Below, piece after piece: positions 53,277-61,879 of a stretch of 64,000 bases of DNA. Origin of the DNA: Sphingomonas phyllosphaerae. Lineage in GTDB: Bacteria; Pseudomonadota; Alphaproteobacteria; Sphingomonadales; Sphingomonadaceae. Numbering within the stretch: position 1 is the first letter of the stretch; each line of letters opens with the position of its first letter. Below the pieces are notes generated by a model. It searched no databases and was not told the DNA's origin. It was given only the letters and a program-made list of their open reading frames with translations. Position numbers and translations under genes: made by a program. The stretch is taken from assembly GCA_036946405.1 (NCBI GenBank), contig JAQIJC010000001.1, forward strand, positions 1,123,001 to 1,187,000. Reading direction: 5' to 3'.

Positions 53277-55220
53277 TCAGAAACGCCCGCGCAGCCCGGC
53301 GTAGACGCTGCGGCCGAGCGTGCCGTAGCGGGCGATCGTCTCGTAGCGTTCGTCGAACAGATTCTCGACGCGCGCGAACAGCCGGACATTGCCCGACAGC
53401 GGCAGCTCGCCGCGCAGGTCGACCAGCGTGTAGCCGTCCAGCCGGGTGGCGTTGCTGGCATTGTCGAAGGACTTGCCCGCGAAGCGCGCCGCGACACCGA
53501 ACGAGCCGGACTCGGCGAAGGTGTAGGTCGCGGACACATTGGCGGTGTCGCGCGGGCGGCGCGGCAACCAGTTGCCGAAGGTGCGGCCCGGCGAGCGATC
53601 CTCCGACAGCACCCAGCTGTAATTGCCGTCGAGGCTGAGGTGTTCACCGACCTGCGCGCGCGCGATCGCCTCGACCCCGCGGGCGACGGCGCGCGCGACG
53701 TTCTGGTAATAGCCGAAGCGCTGCTCGGTGGTCGAACCCGGCACGAAGCACAGCGGGTCGGTGGTGCCGGGGTTGCAGCCGGTGTAGACGATCTGGTCGC
53801 GGCTGCGGCGTTCGAAATAGGTGCCGCCGAGCGCGAAACGCCCGTCCATGAAGCGCTGCTCGGCGCCGGCTTCCCAGCCCTTGGCGCGCTCGGCGTTGAG
53901 CGCCTGATTGCCGTATTCCGAGAAGAGCTGGTACAAGGTCGGCGCCTTGAAGCCCTCGCTGTAGCTGGCGCGCAGCACGGTGCCGGTCGGCAGCACCCAG
54001 TTCGCACCGCCCGCGAACAGCGTCTGCGTGCCGAAGCGGCTGTGATCGTCGTGGCGCACGCCGCCGTTCAGGGTCAACCCGTCGAGTGGCGAAAGGTTGA
54101 GCTGGCCATAGACGCTGGTCAGCTCGGCGCGGCCGCGCGCCGGGGTGCCGAGCGCGTACGGGGCGACGAAGTCCGACGAGGCGGTGCTGAAGCGGCTGAC
54201 CTCGTTCTCGACGCCGAACACCGCGTCGACGCCCTTGGCGACGGCAAGCGTGCCCTGATATTCGAGGCGATGGTTGCGGCCGACCGCGGCGAAGGTCTGC
54301 GTCTGTTCGACCTGATCGGGGTTGTAATTGTCGCGGTCGGTGTCGGTATAGCCATAACCGAAGCGGTTGCGGAGCCGCGCGTCGAACAGGTCGATGTTGA
54401 GGCCGGCATAGCCGACGAACTCACGGGTCAGGCCATATTCGGGGGTGTCGCCGCTGAAGCCGTCGAAGTCGTTGCGGCCGTTGGCGTACGATCCGCGCAG
54501 GTCGGCGCTGATGCCGGGCGCGATCGTCAGGACCGCGCGCGCCTGCACGTTCTGGTTGGTGTAGCCGTCACGCTCGGTCCCGGCCTTGAGCGCGGAGATG
54601 CCGTCGGTGGTGAAGGTCTGCGCGCCGACGCGCCAGGCGAGCGGGCCGGTGGTGCCGCCGAGCGCGGCGCGCGCGCTGACCGTCTCGCGTGAGCCGCCCT
54701 CGAGGTCGATGCTGCCTTCGAGCGCTGCGGTCGGCAGCGGGGTGACGATGTTGACGACGCCGCCGATCGCCTGGCTGCCCCACAGGATCGACTGCGGCCC
54801 GCGCAGCACCTCGATCCGCGACGCATCGCCGATCAGCAGGTTGGCGAAATTATAGCCACCGCCCGGCGAGGACGGGTCGTTGATCTTGACCCCGTCGATG
54901 ACGACGACGGTCTGGTCCGACTCGGCACCGCGAATGCGCAGCGAGGTGCTGGTGCCATAGCCGCCGTTGCGCGACAGCGAGACGCCGGGGGTGCGCAGCA
55001 GCAGGTCGGCGACCGACAGGTCCTGCGCGCGGTCGATCGCGGCCTTGTCGAGCACGGTGACGGAGGCGGTGACGCGATCGGCGTCGACCGGCGCGCGGTT
55101 GGCGGCGACGACGATGTCCGCACCGGTGTCGGTGGCGGCGGCGTCGGGGCGCGGGGCTTCCTGCGCGAGCGCGGCGGTGGAGCAGAGGAGCAGCGGAAGG
55201 GCGGCGAGACGATGGAACAC
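53277..55220 (-). CDS. btuB: TonB-dependent vitamin B12 receptor BtuB
   Basis: A 647-residue outer-membrane receptor. The start is the GTG at 55220, preceded by AAGGGG; this gives the signal peptide VFHRLAALPLLLCSTAALAQ. The TonB-box region (DTGADIVVAANR) and the plug domain follow (DLSVADLLLRTPGVSLSRNGG, RGPQSILWGSQAIGGVVNIVT), and the barrel ends in the usual aromatic residue (RGRF). Identity as BtuB is supported by the cobalamin riboswitch upstream and the cob genes around it. Confidence 0.93.
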   Translation of the reverse strand: MFHRLAALPLLLCSTAALAQEAPRPDAAATDTGADIVVAANRAPVDADRVTASVTVLDKAAIDRAQDLSVADLLLRTPGVSLSRNGGYGTSTSLRIRGAESDQTVVVIDGVKINDPSSPGGGYNFANLLIGDASRIEVLRGPQSILWGSQAIGGVVNIVTPLPTAALEGSIDLEGGSRETVSARAALGGTTGPLAWRVGAQTFTTDGISALKAGTERDGYTNQNVQARAVLTIAPGISADLRGSYANGRNDFDGFSGDTPEYGLTREFVGYAGLNIDLFDARLRNRFGYGYTDTDRDNYNPDQVEQTQTFAAVGRNHRLEYQGTLAVAKGVDAVFGVENEVSRFSTASSDFVAPYALGTPARGRAELTSVYGQLNLSPLDGLTLNGGVRHDDHSRFGTQTLFAGGANWVLPTGTVLRASYSEGFKAPTLYQLFSEYGNQALNAERAKGWEAGAEQRFMDGRFALGGTYFERRSRDQIVYTGCNPGTTDPLCFVPGSTTEQRFGYYQNVARAVARGVEAIARAQVGEHLSLDGNYSWVLSEDRSPGRTFGNWLPRRPRDTANVSATYTFAESGSFGVAARFAGKSFDNASNATRLDGYTLVDLRGELPLSGNVRLFARVENLFDERYETIARYGTLGRSVYAGLRGRF

Positions 55221-55394
55221 GATTGGTAACCCCTTGTGACGACGTGAAGCCGGAGGCGTGTCGCCGCGCGCGAGCTTCCTCGCGGCGTCGACCGCCCGCG
55301 GCGGTTGGCTATCGTCACGCTGGGTCCGTCCGCCGGCGTTGCGCCGTGCGGCCTTCCCGTCCGTTCGGCGCACCCTGGCCGAGCGAAGGACGAT

Positions 55395-55575
55395 CGCGAA
55401 CAGGCAGGTCTCCTGGCTCACGGGTCATCGCCGATGCGCGCCGCCTTCTCAGCCCGTTGAGGGGCCAATGGCGTGTGGCGCGCGGGCTCGCCGCTTACAG
55501 TTGCAGGGGCAGCCGGGGTTTACCCGTTCCCTTTTGATCCCCGGTCAGGGGGAACCTGTCGCGGCGCGCGCCCTA
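55395..55575 (-). promoter_or_regulatory. cobalamin riboswitch
   Basis: Reading the minus strand, the conserved elements appear in order: ACAGGTTCCCC, GATCAAAAGGGAACGGGTAAA, the core GGCTGCCCCTGCAACTGTAA followed by GCGGCGAGC, then GCCATTGG (a variant of the GCCACTGG box), GGGCTGAGAAGGCGG, and GACCCGTGAGCCAGGAGACC with TGCCTGTTC. This is the AdoCbl-type aptamer. About 175 bases separate it from the btuB GTG, space enough for an expression platform. It should switch btuB off when cobalamin is plentiful. Confidence 0.95.
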
Positions 55576-55612
55576 GCCGGGGGCGGGGCTTGGGTCAATC
55601 GCGTGGTGGGCT

Positions 55613-55707
55613 CGTCATTCCCGCGAAGGCGGGAATCCAGACGCGCAGCTCCGTCGACAGAGGCGCGAGGTCAGAGGTTCTGGATTCCCGCCTTCGCGGG
55701 AATGACG
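55613..55707. repeat. palindromic repeat, family A, copy 4 (95 bp)
   Basis: Opens CGTCATTCCCGCGAAGGCGG and closes CCGCCTTCGCGGGAATGACG. It lies between the cobO stop and the cobalamin riboswitch, so it could insulate the two units. Confidence 0.88.
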
Positions 55708-55742
55708 GTGGGGGGGGGCGGGGATGACGTCAGCGAGCGGCG

Positions 55743-56348
55743 TCAGAATTCCACGCCCGCCTGCGCCTTCACGCCGGCGCGGAACGGGTGTTTGACCTGC
55801 GTCATCTCGGTGACCAGATCGGCAACCTCAATGAGCGCGTCGGGGGCGTTGCGGCCGGTGATGACGAAATGCTTCATCGGCGCGCGCGCGGTCGCCGCCG
55901 CCACCACCTCGTCGACCGGCAGGTAATCGTAGCGCAAGACGATGTTCAGCTCGTCGGCGATCACCATCGCGATGTCCGGGTCGGCGAGCATCCGCTGCAC
56001 CTCGTCCCACGCCGCACGGGCACTCGCCACGTCGGCAGCGCGGTCCTGCGTGTCCCAGGTGAAGCCATCGCCCATCGTGCGGACTTCGATCAGCTCGGGG
56101 AAAGCGTCGAAGATCGCCTTCTCGCCGGTGGTCATCGCACCCTTGACGAACTGGACGACGCCGACCTTCATCCCGTGTCCCATCGCACGCACCGCCATGC
56201 CAAAGGCGGCGGTCGACTTGCCCTTGCCCGCGCCGGTGTGGACGATCAGCAGGCCCTTCTCGACGGTCTTGCCTTCCATCATCACGCGCCGCGCGGCCTG
56301 CACGCGGCGCATCTTTTCGTTGTGGCGTTCGTCGCGATCGTCGGTCAT
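55743..56348 (-). CDS. cobO: cob(I)yrinic acid a,c-diamide adenosyltransferase
   Basis: A 201-residue enzyme of the CobA/BtuR/CobO family. MTDDRDERHNEKMRRVQAAR leads to LLIVHTGAGKGKSTAAFGMAVRA with the P-loop, then GVVQFVKGA, TWDTQDRAAD, and VIADELNIVLRYDYLP. It transfers the adenosyl group from ATP to cob(I)alamin precursors. An ATG at 56360 is a possible alternative start. It follows a charged hypothetical gene by 22 bases. Confidence 0.95.
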   Translation of the reverse strand: MTDDRDERHNEKMRRVQAARRVMMEGKTVEKGLLIVHTGAGKGKSTAAFGMAVRAMGHGMKVGVVQFVKGAMTTGEKAIFDAFPELIEVRTMGDGFTWDTQDRAADVASARAAWDEVQRMLADPDIAMVIADELNIVLRYDYLPVDEVVAAATARAPMKHFVITGRNAPDALIEVADLVTEMTQVKHPFRAGVKAQAGVEF

Positions 56349-56370
56349 CGACAAGGGCATAGCGGGGCGC

Positions 56371-56775
56371 TCAGTCGCCGGCCAGCACCGCCGCGATCTC
56401 GGCGACCGACACGCCGAACACCGCCGCCAGCGCCTCGGGCTTCGCGCCGCGCGCCGCGAGCGTGCGGATGCGCGACGGGTCCTTGTCGGTGGCATAATGG
56501 CGGGTGTCGCGCTCGACGCGCTGTTCGCCGGTGCGGGCGAGCGCGCCGGTGCTCTGGCGGCGACGCGGGCGCGCCCCGCGTTCCTCGGCGAGCGTGGCGC
56601 GGCGCTGTTCCTCCTCGACGCGGCGGGCGGTGCGCGCTTCCTCGCGCAGCCGTGACGCCGCCTCGCGGTCGACCGCGCGCTGTTCGGTGCGGGCGAGCGC
56701 GCTGGCGACGCGCTCCTGCGCGCGCCGCTCGCGCTCCTCGGCGCGGCGTGCCGCGCGCTCTTCCCAATCGTTCAT
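56371..56775 (-). CDS. highly charged hypothetical protein with C-terminal HTH-like segment
   Basis: A 134-residue protein from MNDWEERAARRAEERERRAQ. The first ~90 residues are dense in Arg, Glu and Ala in a coiled-coil pattern. The last ~30 (SRIRTLAARGAKPEALAAVFGVSVAEIAAVLAGD) look like a small helix-turn-helix, similar to those in resolvase-type or sigma-like proteins. It lies 22 bases before cobO and 54 bases after msrB on the same strand. No known family was recognised. A DNA- or RNA-binding role is a guess from charge and fold. Confidence 0.6.
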   Translation of the reverse strand: MNDWEERAARRAEERERRAQERVASALARTEQRAVDREAASRLREEARTARRVEEEQRRATLAEERGARPRRRQSTGALARTGEQRVERDTRHYATDKDPSRIRTLAARGAKPEALAAVFGVSVAEIAAVLAGD

Positions 56776-56829
56776 CCCGGCCCTCATCGAAAGCGCGGCG
56801 TCAAAGCGCCGCGCGCCGATCAGGTCAAG

Positions 56830-57279
56830 TCAGCGCACGTCCTCGAACTGATCGAGGTACGCGCCATAACCCTGCGCCTCCATCTCCTCGCGCGGCACGA
56901 AGCGGAGCGCGGCGGAATTGATGCAATAGCGCAACCCGCCGCGATCGCGCGGGCCATCCTCGAACACGTGGCCGAGATGGCTGTCGGCGCCCGCCGAGCG
57001 CACCTCGGTGCGGACCATGCCGTGCGTGGCGTCGTGCAGCTCGGTGACGCGCGCGGCGTCGATCGGGCGCGTGAAGCTGGGCCAGCCGCAATGCGACTCG
57101 TACTTGTCCGCCGAGGCGAACAGCGGCTCGCCGGAGACGATGTCGACGTAGATGCCGGCGCGCTTGTTGCCGAGATATTCACCGGTGCCCGGGCGCTCGG
57201 TGCCGCTCTGCTGGGTCACGTAGAATTGCTCCGGCGTCAGCTTGGCCAGCGCCTCTTCGGTCTTGGTGTAGTCGGTCAT
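56830..57279 (-). CDS. msrB: peptide-methionine (R)-S-oxide reductase
   Basis: A 149-residue Msr[21 protein letters not shown] at the N-terminus, [41 protein letters not shown] and the catalytic cysteine C119 in [13 protein letters not shown] are all present. The two CxxC pairs of zinc-binding MsrB are absent, so this is the zinc-free type. C64 is the likely resolving cysteine. It repairs oxidised methionine residues in proteins. Confidence 0.95.
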   Translation of the reverse strand: MTDYTKTEEALAKLTPEQFYVTQQSGTERPGTGEYLGNKRAGIYVDIVSGEPLFASADKYESHCGWPSFTRPIDAARVTELHDATHGMVRTEVRSAGADSHLGHVFEDGPRDRGGLRYCINSAALRFVPREEMEAQGYGAYLDQFEDVR

Positions 57280-57399
57280 GCTGCAGATCCCTCGTGTCGA
57301 CTAATCGATCTGCGATGTAAAATAGGAATCACGGTGGGCAGATACACCTTTGACCGGAGCACGGCCGGCAGCGATCGCGGGCCGTTCGTGCAAGGCAGG

Positions 57400-57476
57400 T
57401 GGCGCGCCCGGAGGGATTCGAACCCCCGACCAAGGAGGTAGAAGCTCCTTGCTCTATCCAACTGAGCTACGGGCGC
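57400..57476 (-). tRNA. tRNA-Arg (anticodon UCU)
   Basis: The minus strand folds as a full cloverleaf: acceptor stem GCGCCCG with CGGGCGC, D arm GCTC...GAGC, anticodon stem AGGAG/CTCCT with loop CTTCTAC (anticodon TCT, reading AGA), and T arm GGGGGTTCGAATCCCTC. The 3' CCA is encoded in the DNA, so the gene is 77 bases long. AGA is rare in GC-rich genomes. Confidence 0.95.
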
Positions 57477-57533
57477 TCGCCGGTTCGCCTAGCAACGATT
57501 GTCGTGCGAAGGAATGGGGGGCATGATCGCGGC

Positions 57534-58277
57534 ATGACCGAAGAGACGCGCATAACCGCGATCGCGGCCGATCGGGTCGAGGCCGGGCGGCTGCGTTATT
57601 ACGACGTCGTGATGGCGGCGTTCGTCGCGATCCTGTTGCTTTCCAACGTGCTGGGGGCCGGCAAGGTCGCGCAGGTGCGGCTGCCGGGCGTCGGCGACTG
57701 GCCGTTCGGGGCGGGGATCCTGTTCTTTCCGATCAGCTATATCATCGGCGACGTGCTGACCGAGGTCTATGGCTATGCCCGCGCACGGCGGGTGATCTGG
57801 GTCGGCTTCGCCGCGACCCTGTTCATGGCGGGGATGGCATGGGTGGTGGTCGCGCTGCCGCCCGCGCCCGACTGGCGCAACCAGGCGGCGTATGAGACGG
57901 TGTTCGGGCAGGTGCCGCGGATCGTCTTCGCCAGCATGTGCGCCTTCTGGGCGGGCGAGTTCGTCAATTCGTACGTGCTGGCGCGGATGAAGGTGCTGAC
58001 CGCGGGGCGGCACTTGTGGATGCGGACGATCGGGTCGACGGTGGCGGGGCAGGCGGTCGATAGCTTAATCTTCTATCCGCTCGCCTTCTGGGGCGCGGAG
58101 GGCTGGACGCCGCATCTGGTGGTGGTCGTGCTGTTTACCCAATGGGCGCTGAAGGTCGGCTGGGAGGTGCTGCTGACGCCGCTGACCTATTGGGTGGTCG
58201 GGGCGTTGAAGCGCGCCGAGGGGCTGGATGTGTATGACCGGGGGACGGACTTCACGCCGTTCCGGGCGCGGGTCTAG
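57534..58277 (+). CDS. yhhQ: queuosine precursor transporter (YhhQ/QueT family)
   Basis: A 247-residue membrane protein with about six helices. AAFVAILLLSNVLGAGKVAQ, FPISYIIGDVLTEVYGYARARR, and WAGEFVNSYVLARMK are signatures of the YhhQ family, which imports preQ0 or preQ1 for tRNA queuosine. The conserved Asp/Glu in GDVLTEVYG is intact. The frame is open upstream through the tRNA-Arg gene on the other strand, so the ATG at 57534 was chosen. It lies convergently to purQ. Confidence 0.9.
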   Translation: MTEETRITAIAADRVEAGRLRYYDVVMAAFVAILLLSNVLGAGKVAQVRLPGVGDWPFGAGILFFPISYIIGDVLTEVYGYARARRVIWVGFAATLFMAGMAWVVVALPPAPDWRNQAAYETVFGQVPRIVFASMCAFWAGEFVNSYVLARMKVLTAGRHLWMRTIGSTVAGQAVDSLIFYPLAFWGAEGWTPHLVVVVLFTQWALKVGWEVLLTPLTYWVVGALKRAEGLDVYDRGTDFTPFRARV

Positions 58278-58290
58278 ACGAAGAAGCGCC

Positions 58291-58311
58291 GCCCCGGATC
58301 AGGTCCGGGGC
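58291..58311 (-). terminator. hairpin between yhhQ and purQ (half of a family B repeat)
   Basis: Arms GCCCCGGA and TCCGGGGC around TCAGG. On the minus strand the hairpin is followed by GGCGCTTCTTCG, a weak T-rich tail. It lies between the convergent yhhQ and purQ genes and looks like half of a family B repeat. Confidence 0.55.
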
Positions 58312-58325
58312 GACGACCGCGAGGT

Positions 58326-58994
58326 TTACGCCCCCACCGCCTCCAGCAGCCCGGTAAACATCCGCTTGCCGTCGTCGCCGCCGTGGGCGGGTTCGATGCG
58401 GCGCTCGGGGTGCGGCATCATGCCGAGCACGTTGCCGTCCGCGCTGACGATCCCCGCGATGTCGCGCGCGCTGCCGTTGACCGGCTCGGCATAGCGGAAC
58501 GCGACCTGGCCTTCGCCTTCCAGACGGTCGAGCGTCTCCGGGTCGGCGACGTAATTGCCGTCATGATGCGCGACGGGGAAGCGGACCTGTTCGCCCGCCT
58601 GATAGCCGTGCGTGAAGACGGTGCCGGCGTTCTCGACGGTCAGCGCCACGTCACGGCAGACGAAGTTGAGCCCGGCGTTGCGCATCAGCGCCCCCGGCAG
58701 CAGCCCGGCCTCGGTCAGCACTTGAAAGCCGTTGCAGACGCCGAGCACCTTCAGCCCGCGCGCCGCCTGCTCGCGCACCGCGGTCATGATCGGCGAGCGC
58801 GCGGCCAGCGCGCCGGAGCGCAGATAGTCGCCGTAGGAGAAGCCGCCGGGCACCGCCACCACGCCGATCCCGGCGGGCAGTTCGGTGTCGCGATGCCACA
58901 CCATGTGCGGCGCGGTGCCGGTCGCCTGCTCCAGCGCCACCGCGATGTCGCGGTCGCAGTTGGAGCCGGGGAAGACGATGACCGCGGTCTTCAC
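58326..58994 (-). CDS. purQ: phosphoribosylformylglycinamidine synthase glutaminase subunit PurQ
   Basis: A 222-residue class I glutaminase. The GTG start gives [32 protein letters not shown], the nucleophile Cys in [10 protein letters not shown], and the catalytic His/Glu in MMPHPERR complete the triad. PurQ supplies ammonia to PurL for FGAM synthesis. It overlaps purS by 4 bases (GTGA). The gene for PurL is not in the window. Confidence 0.96.
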   Translation of the reverse strand: MKTAVIVFPGSNCDRDIAVALEQATGTAPHMVWHRDTELPAGIGVVAVPGGFSYGDYLRSGALAARSPIMTAVREQAARGLKVLGVCNGFQVLTEAGLLPGALMRNAGLNFVCRDVALTVENAGTVFTHGYQAGEQVRFPVAHHDGNYVADPETLDRLEGEGQVAFRYAEPVNGSARDIAGIVSADGNVLGMMPHPERRIEPAHGGDDGKRMFTGLLEAVGA

Positions 58995-59221
58995 GCGCGC
59001 TCGATCCGGTAATTTTCGATGACGGTGTTGGCGAGCAATTGCCGGCACATCGCGTCGACGTCCGCATCGGCGGTGTCCTCGGCGACCTCCAGCTCGATCA
59101 GCTTGCCGACCCGCGCGCTGTCGACGCCCGAGAAGCCGAGCCCCGAAAGGGCGTGTTCGATCGCCTTGCCCTGCGGGTCGAGCACGCCGGGCTTGAGCGT
59201 CACGTAGATGCGAAGTTTCAT
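58991..59221 (-). CDS. purS: phosphoribosylformylglycinamidine synthase subunit PurS
   Basis: A 76-residue protein, [20 protein letters not shown], followed by [26 protein letters not shown]. This is the standard small PurS that bridges PurQ and PurL in the three-part FGAM synthase. It lies 46 bases after purC and is coupled to purQ. Confidence 0.96.
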   Translation of the reverse strand: MKLRIYVTLKPGVLDPQGKAIEHALSGLGFSGVDSARVGKLIELEVAEDTADADVDAMCRQLLANTVIENYRIERA

Positions 59222-59267
59222 GGCCGCGCGCTATGCCCCGGCGCGCGCGCCGGGGCAAGCGTGGCGG

Positions 59268-60047
59268 TTACTTGCCGCGGCTCTTGCGATGCTCTTCGAG
59301 GTCGAGCACCGCGGTGTCGCCACCCTCGGGCAGCAGGCCGAGCCGGCGCGCGACTTCCTGATAGGCCTCGACCTCGCCGCCCATGTCGCGGCGGAAGCGG
59401 TCCTTGTCGAGCTTCTCGTTGGAGGCCATGTCCCACAGCCGGCAGCCATCCGGGCTGATCTCGTCGGCGAGGATGATCCGGCCATAGTCATTGTCCCAGA
59501 TGCGGCCGAATTCGAGCTTGAAGTCGACCAGCCGGATCCCGACGCCCGCGAACAGCCCCGACAGGAAGTCGTTCACGCGAATCGCCAGATCGGCGATGTC
59601 GTGCATCTCCTCCTGGCTGGCCCAGCCGAACGCCGCGATATGCTCGTCGGAGATCATCGGATCGCCAAGCGCGTCGTCCTTGTAATAATATTCGAGGATC
59701 GTGCGCGGCAGCTTGACGCCTTCCTCGATCCCGAGCCGCTTGCTGATCGAGCCGGCGGCGACGTTGCGGACGACGACCTCGATCGGCACGATCTCGACCT
59801 GCCGGATCAGTTGCTCGCGCATGTTGAGGCGGCGGATGAAGTGCGTCGGCACGCCGATATGATCGAGCAGGGTGAAGATATGCTCGGAAATGCGGTTGTT
59901 GAGCACGCCCTTGCCGTTGATCGTGCCCTTTTTCTGGGCGTTGAAGGCGGTGGCGTCGTCCTTGAAATACTGGATCAGCGTGCCGGGCTCGGGACCCTCG
60001 TAGAGGATCTTGGCCTTGCCTTCGTAGATCTGCCGCCTGCGTGCCAT
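59268..60047 (-). CDS. purC: phosphoribosylaminoimidazole-succinocarboxamide synthase
   Basis: A 259-residue SAICAR synthetase. [66 protein letters not shown], and [34 protein letters not shown] are typical. It converts CAIR and aspartate to SAICAR. It is the first gene of a purC-purS-purQ operon on the minus strand. Confidence 0.97.
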   Translation of the reverse strand: MARRRQIYEGKAKILYEGPEPGTLIQYFKDDATAFNAQKKGTINGKGVLNNRISEHIFTLLDHIGVPTHFIRRLNMREQLIRQVEIVPIEVVVRNVAAGSISKRLGIEEGVKLPRTILEYYYKDDALGDPMISDEHIAAFGWASQEEMHDIADLAIRVNDFLSGLFAGVGIRLVDFKLEFGRIWDNDYGRIILADEISPDGCRLWDMASNEKLDKDRFRRDMGGEVEAYQEVARRLGLLPEGGDTAVLDLEEHRKSRGK

Positions 60048-60057
60048 GCTTGCCCTC

Positions 60058-60102
60058 GAAAAGAAGCGCCCCGGCGGCGCGGGTTTGCGGACGGCCGGGG
60101 CG
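60058..60102 (-). terminator. rho-independent terminator after the DUF4349 gene
   Basis: On the minus strand, arms CGCCCCGGC and GCCGGGGCG (plus-strand positions 94-102 and 67-75 of the 60000s) enclose an 18-base loop and are followed by CTTCTTTTCG. It lies 45 bases past the DUF4349 stop and before purC. Confidence 0.75.
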
Positions 60103-60146
60103 GGGAATCAGGCGCGGCTATAGGCGATGGGGGCGGTGGCTGCAAA

Positions 60147-60974
60147 TCAGGCGCGCACCCGGCTCGCGCGCCAGCGGCGGAAGCGCCGCCAGCCGAGGAT
60201 CAGCAACCAGATCGCAGGACCGACGATCACCAGCCACGGGGTCGCGGCGATGACGAAGGTGATCGCCGCCGCGGCGCTGACCGCGAACGAGTCGCCGCCC
60301 TGCCCGAAGGCGGTGCGGACCGGCGCCCATACGCCGCCCGCCGGGGTGACGGCATAGCCGATCGTCAGTTCCGACATCGCGACGCGGCGCTGCAACTCGG
60401 CGCGCAGCGAGCGGGCGGCGTCGAGGTCCTGTTGCACCTCGGCATAGGCTTTCTCGGCGGCGACCAGATCGCCGACGCTGCCGCCGCCGTTCTGGATCAG
60501 CCTGAACAATCGGTCGGCGAGCGCCTGCTTGGCGCGCAGCCGCGCCTCGACATCGACGACCTGCTTGGTCACGTCCTCGGCGGTGACGCGGCGCGTCTGC
60601 AAGGCGCCGCCGGCGGCAGTGACGCGTGCGTCGAGTTGCTGCCCGAACGTGCCCGCCAGCCGCGCGTCGACCAGCAGCCGCATATTGCCGGCGTCGTCGC
60701 CGCGCGGAGTGTGCGTGACCGCATCCTCCATGACGATGCAGTGCTCGCGTGTCAGCTTGCGGCACAGGTCGAGGTGCGCGCGGTGCACAGTGTCGAGGGT
60801 GCCGGGGTCGAGGCGGTAGGCGAGATCGTAGCTGTAGGCGATCTGCGGGCCGCCCTCGTTCTTTGGCGCGGCGGTTGGTTCCTCGACGTCGAAGGTGCTG
60901 AGCTTGTTGCTGGTCGTCGGGCTGCCGCAGCTTGCCAGAAGGAGCGCGACGCCAAGCAGCCACCGCTTCATCAT
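60147..60974 (-). CDS. DUF4349 lipoprotein
   Basis: A 275-residue protein with a lipoprotein signal (MMKRWLLGVALLLASC) and lipobox LASC. A periplasmic domain includes a long coiled-coil segment (VTKQVVDVEARLRAKQALADRL, and AEKAYAEVQQDLDAARSLRAEL), then a C-terminal pair of hydrophobic segments and a basic tail (RRFRRWRASRVRA). This architecture is typical of DUF4349, of unknown function. It overlaps the upstream hydrolase gene by 4 bases, the last in a three-gene operon. Confidence 0.85.
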   Translation of the reverse strand: MMKRWLLGVALLLASCGSPTTSNKLSTFDVEEPTAAPKNEGGPQIAYSYDLAYRLDPGTLDTVHRAHLDLCRKLTREHCIVMEDAVTHTPRGDDAGNMRLLVDARLAGTFGQQLDARVTAAGGALQTRRVTAEDVTKQVVDVEARLRAKQALADRLFRLIQNGGGSVGDLVAAEKAYAEVQQDLDAARSLRAELQRRVAMSELTIGYAVTPAGGVWAPVRTAFGQGGDSFAVSAAAAITFVIAATPWLVIVGPAIWLLILGWRRFRRWRASRVRA

Positions 60975-61879
60975 CGCCGCTCTCCCGCTGTGAATGCCTT
61001 CGCGATCAATCGCTTCGTCTCCGCCCATGCGGCGGTGTCGGGCGTGACCAGTTCGACATGGCCAGTGTCCGGCACTTCATGCAGCGTCGCCGCGTCGCCG
61101 GCGGCGCGGGCGCGCGCGACAAAGTCGGTCGCCATGCGGAACGGGATGATGCGGTCGGCGCGGCCGTTGACGAGGTCCTGCGGCACGCCGAGCGGGAAGA
61201 GCCGCGGGACCGAGGTGTCGGCGTACGGGTCGGCGCGATCGGTGCCGACCAGCTTCGCAACCACCGCGGTGCCGCAGCCGTTGTCGGGGCTGGTGGCGGT
61301 GGCTTCGAGATCGGGGAGCCCGCCGAGGCTGATGACGTGTGCGATCTTGAGCGGGTCGGGGGTGGCGAGCGGGCTGGTGGCGGGAAGGCGCGGGCGCGCG
61401 GCGAGCCACAATGCGAGGTGTCCGCCCGCCGAATGGCCGAGCGCGACGACCCGCGACGGGTCGAGCCCGAAGCGCGCGGCATGGGTGCGCAGCGCGTCGG
61501 CCGCCGCCGCGGCATCGGCGAAGGTGCCGGGATAGCCGCCGCCGCTGCGGTCGATGCCGCGATAGTCGATGTTCCACACTGCATAGCCGCTGCGGCGCAG
61601 GTCGTCGGCGACCCAGTCCATCAGCCGGCGGTCGGCGATTTCGGTCTGCCAACAGCCGCCGTGCACCATCAGCACGGTGCGATGCGGCCCCGGCCCGGCG
61701 GGCAGCCAGACATCGACCTTCTGCAGCGCATCGCTACCATAGGCGATCGTCGCATCGGGCGTGGCGCGCGGGCGGGCGCTCAGATCGGCCCAGGTGAGCG
61801 GCGTCGGCGGCATCGCGGTCGTACATGCCGTGGCGAGTGACGCCGCGGCAAGCGCGATCAGCCGCGGCGCTCGCGCCAA
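60971..61879 (-). CDS. alpha/beta hydrolase, probable lipoprotein esterase
   Basis: A 302-residue protein from a TTG start that gives the signal LARAPRLIALAAASLATAC with a lipobox Cys. An internal ATG at 61813 would lose it. The hydrolase core has VLMVHGGCW (oxyanion loop), a YRGIDRSGGGYPG region, the nucleophile elbow GHSAGGH, and DTGHVELV with the catalytic His. Similar to BD-FAE-like esterases. The TTG lies 22 bases inside the OpgC-like gene, and its stop overlaps the DUF4349 gene. Confidence 0.8.
   Translation of the reverse strand: MARAPRLIALAAASLATACTTAMPPTPLTWADLSARPRATPDATIAYGSDALQKVDVWLPAGPGPHRTVLMVHGGCWQTEIADRRLMDWVADDLRRSGYAVWNIDYRGIDRSGGGYPGTFADAAAAADALRTHAARFGLDPSRVVALGHSAGGHLALWLAARPRLPATSPLATPDPLKIAHVISLGGLPDLEATATSPDNGCGTAVVAKLVGTDRADPYADTSVPRLFPLGVPQDLVNGRADRIIPFRMATDFVARARAAGDAATLHEVPDTGHVELVTPDTAAWAETKRLIAKAFTAGERR

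Noticed and set aside
57400..57476. tRNA gene as an integration site of a mobile element
   Set aside because: No integrase gene, no duplicated tRNA 3' end and no GC shift occur nearby.
57399..57533. N-terminal extension of the queuosine precursor transporter
   Set aside because: It covers the tRNA-Arg gene on the opposite strand and adds no helix or family motif; the ATG at 57534 fits the family start.
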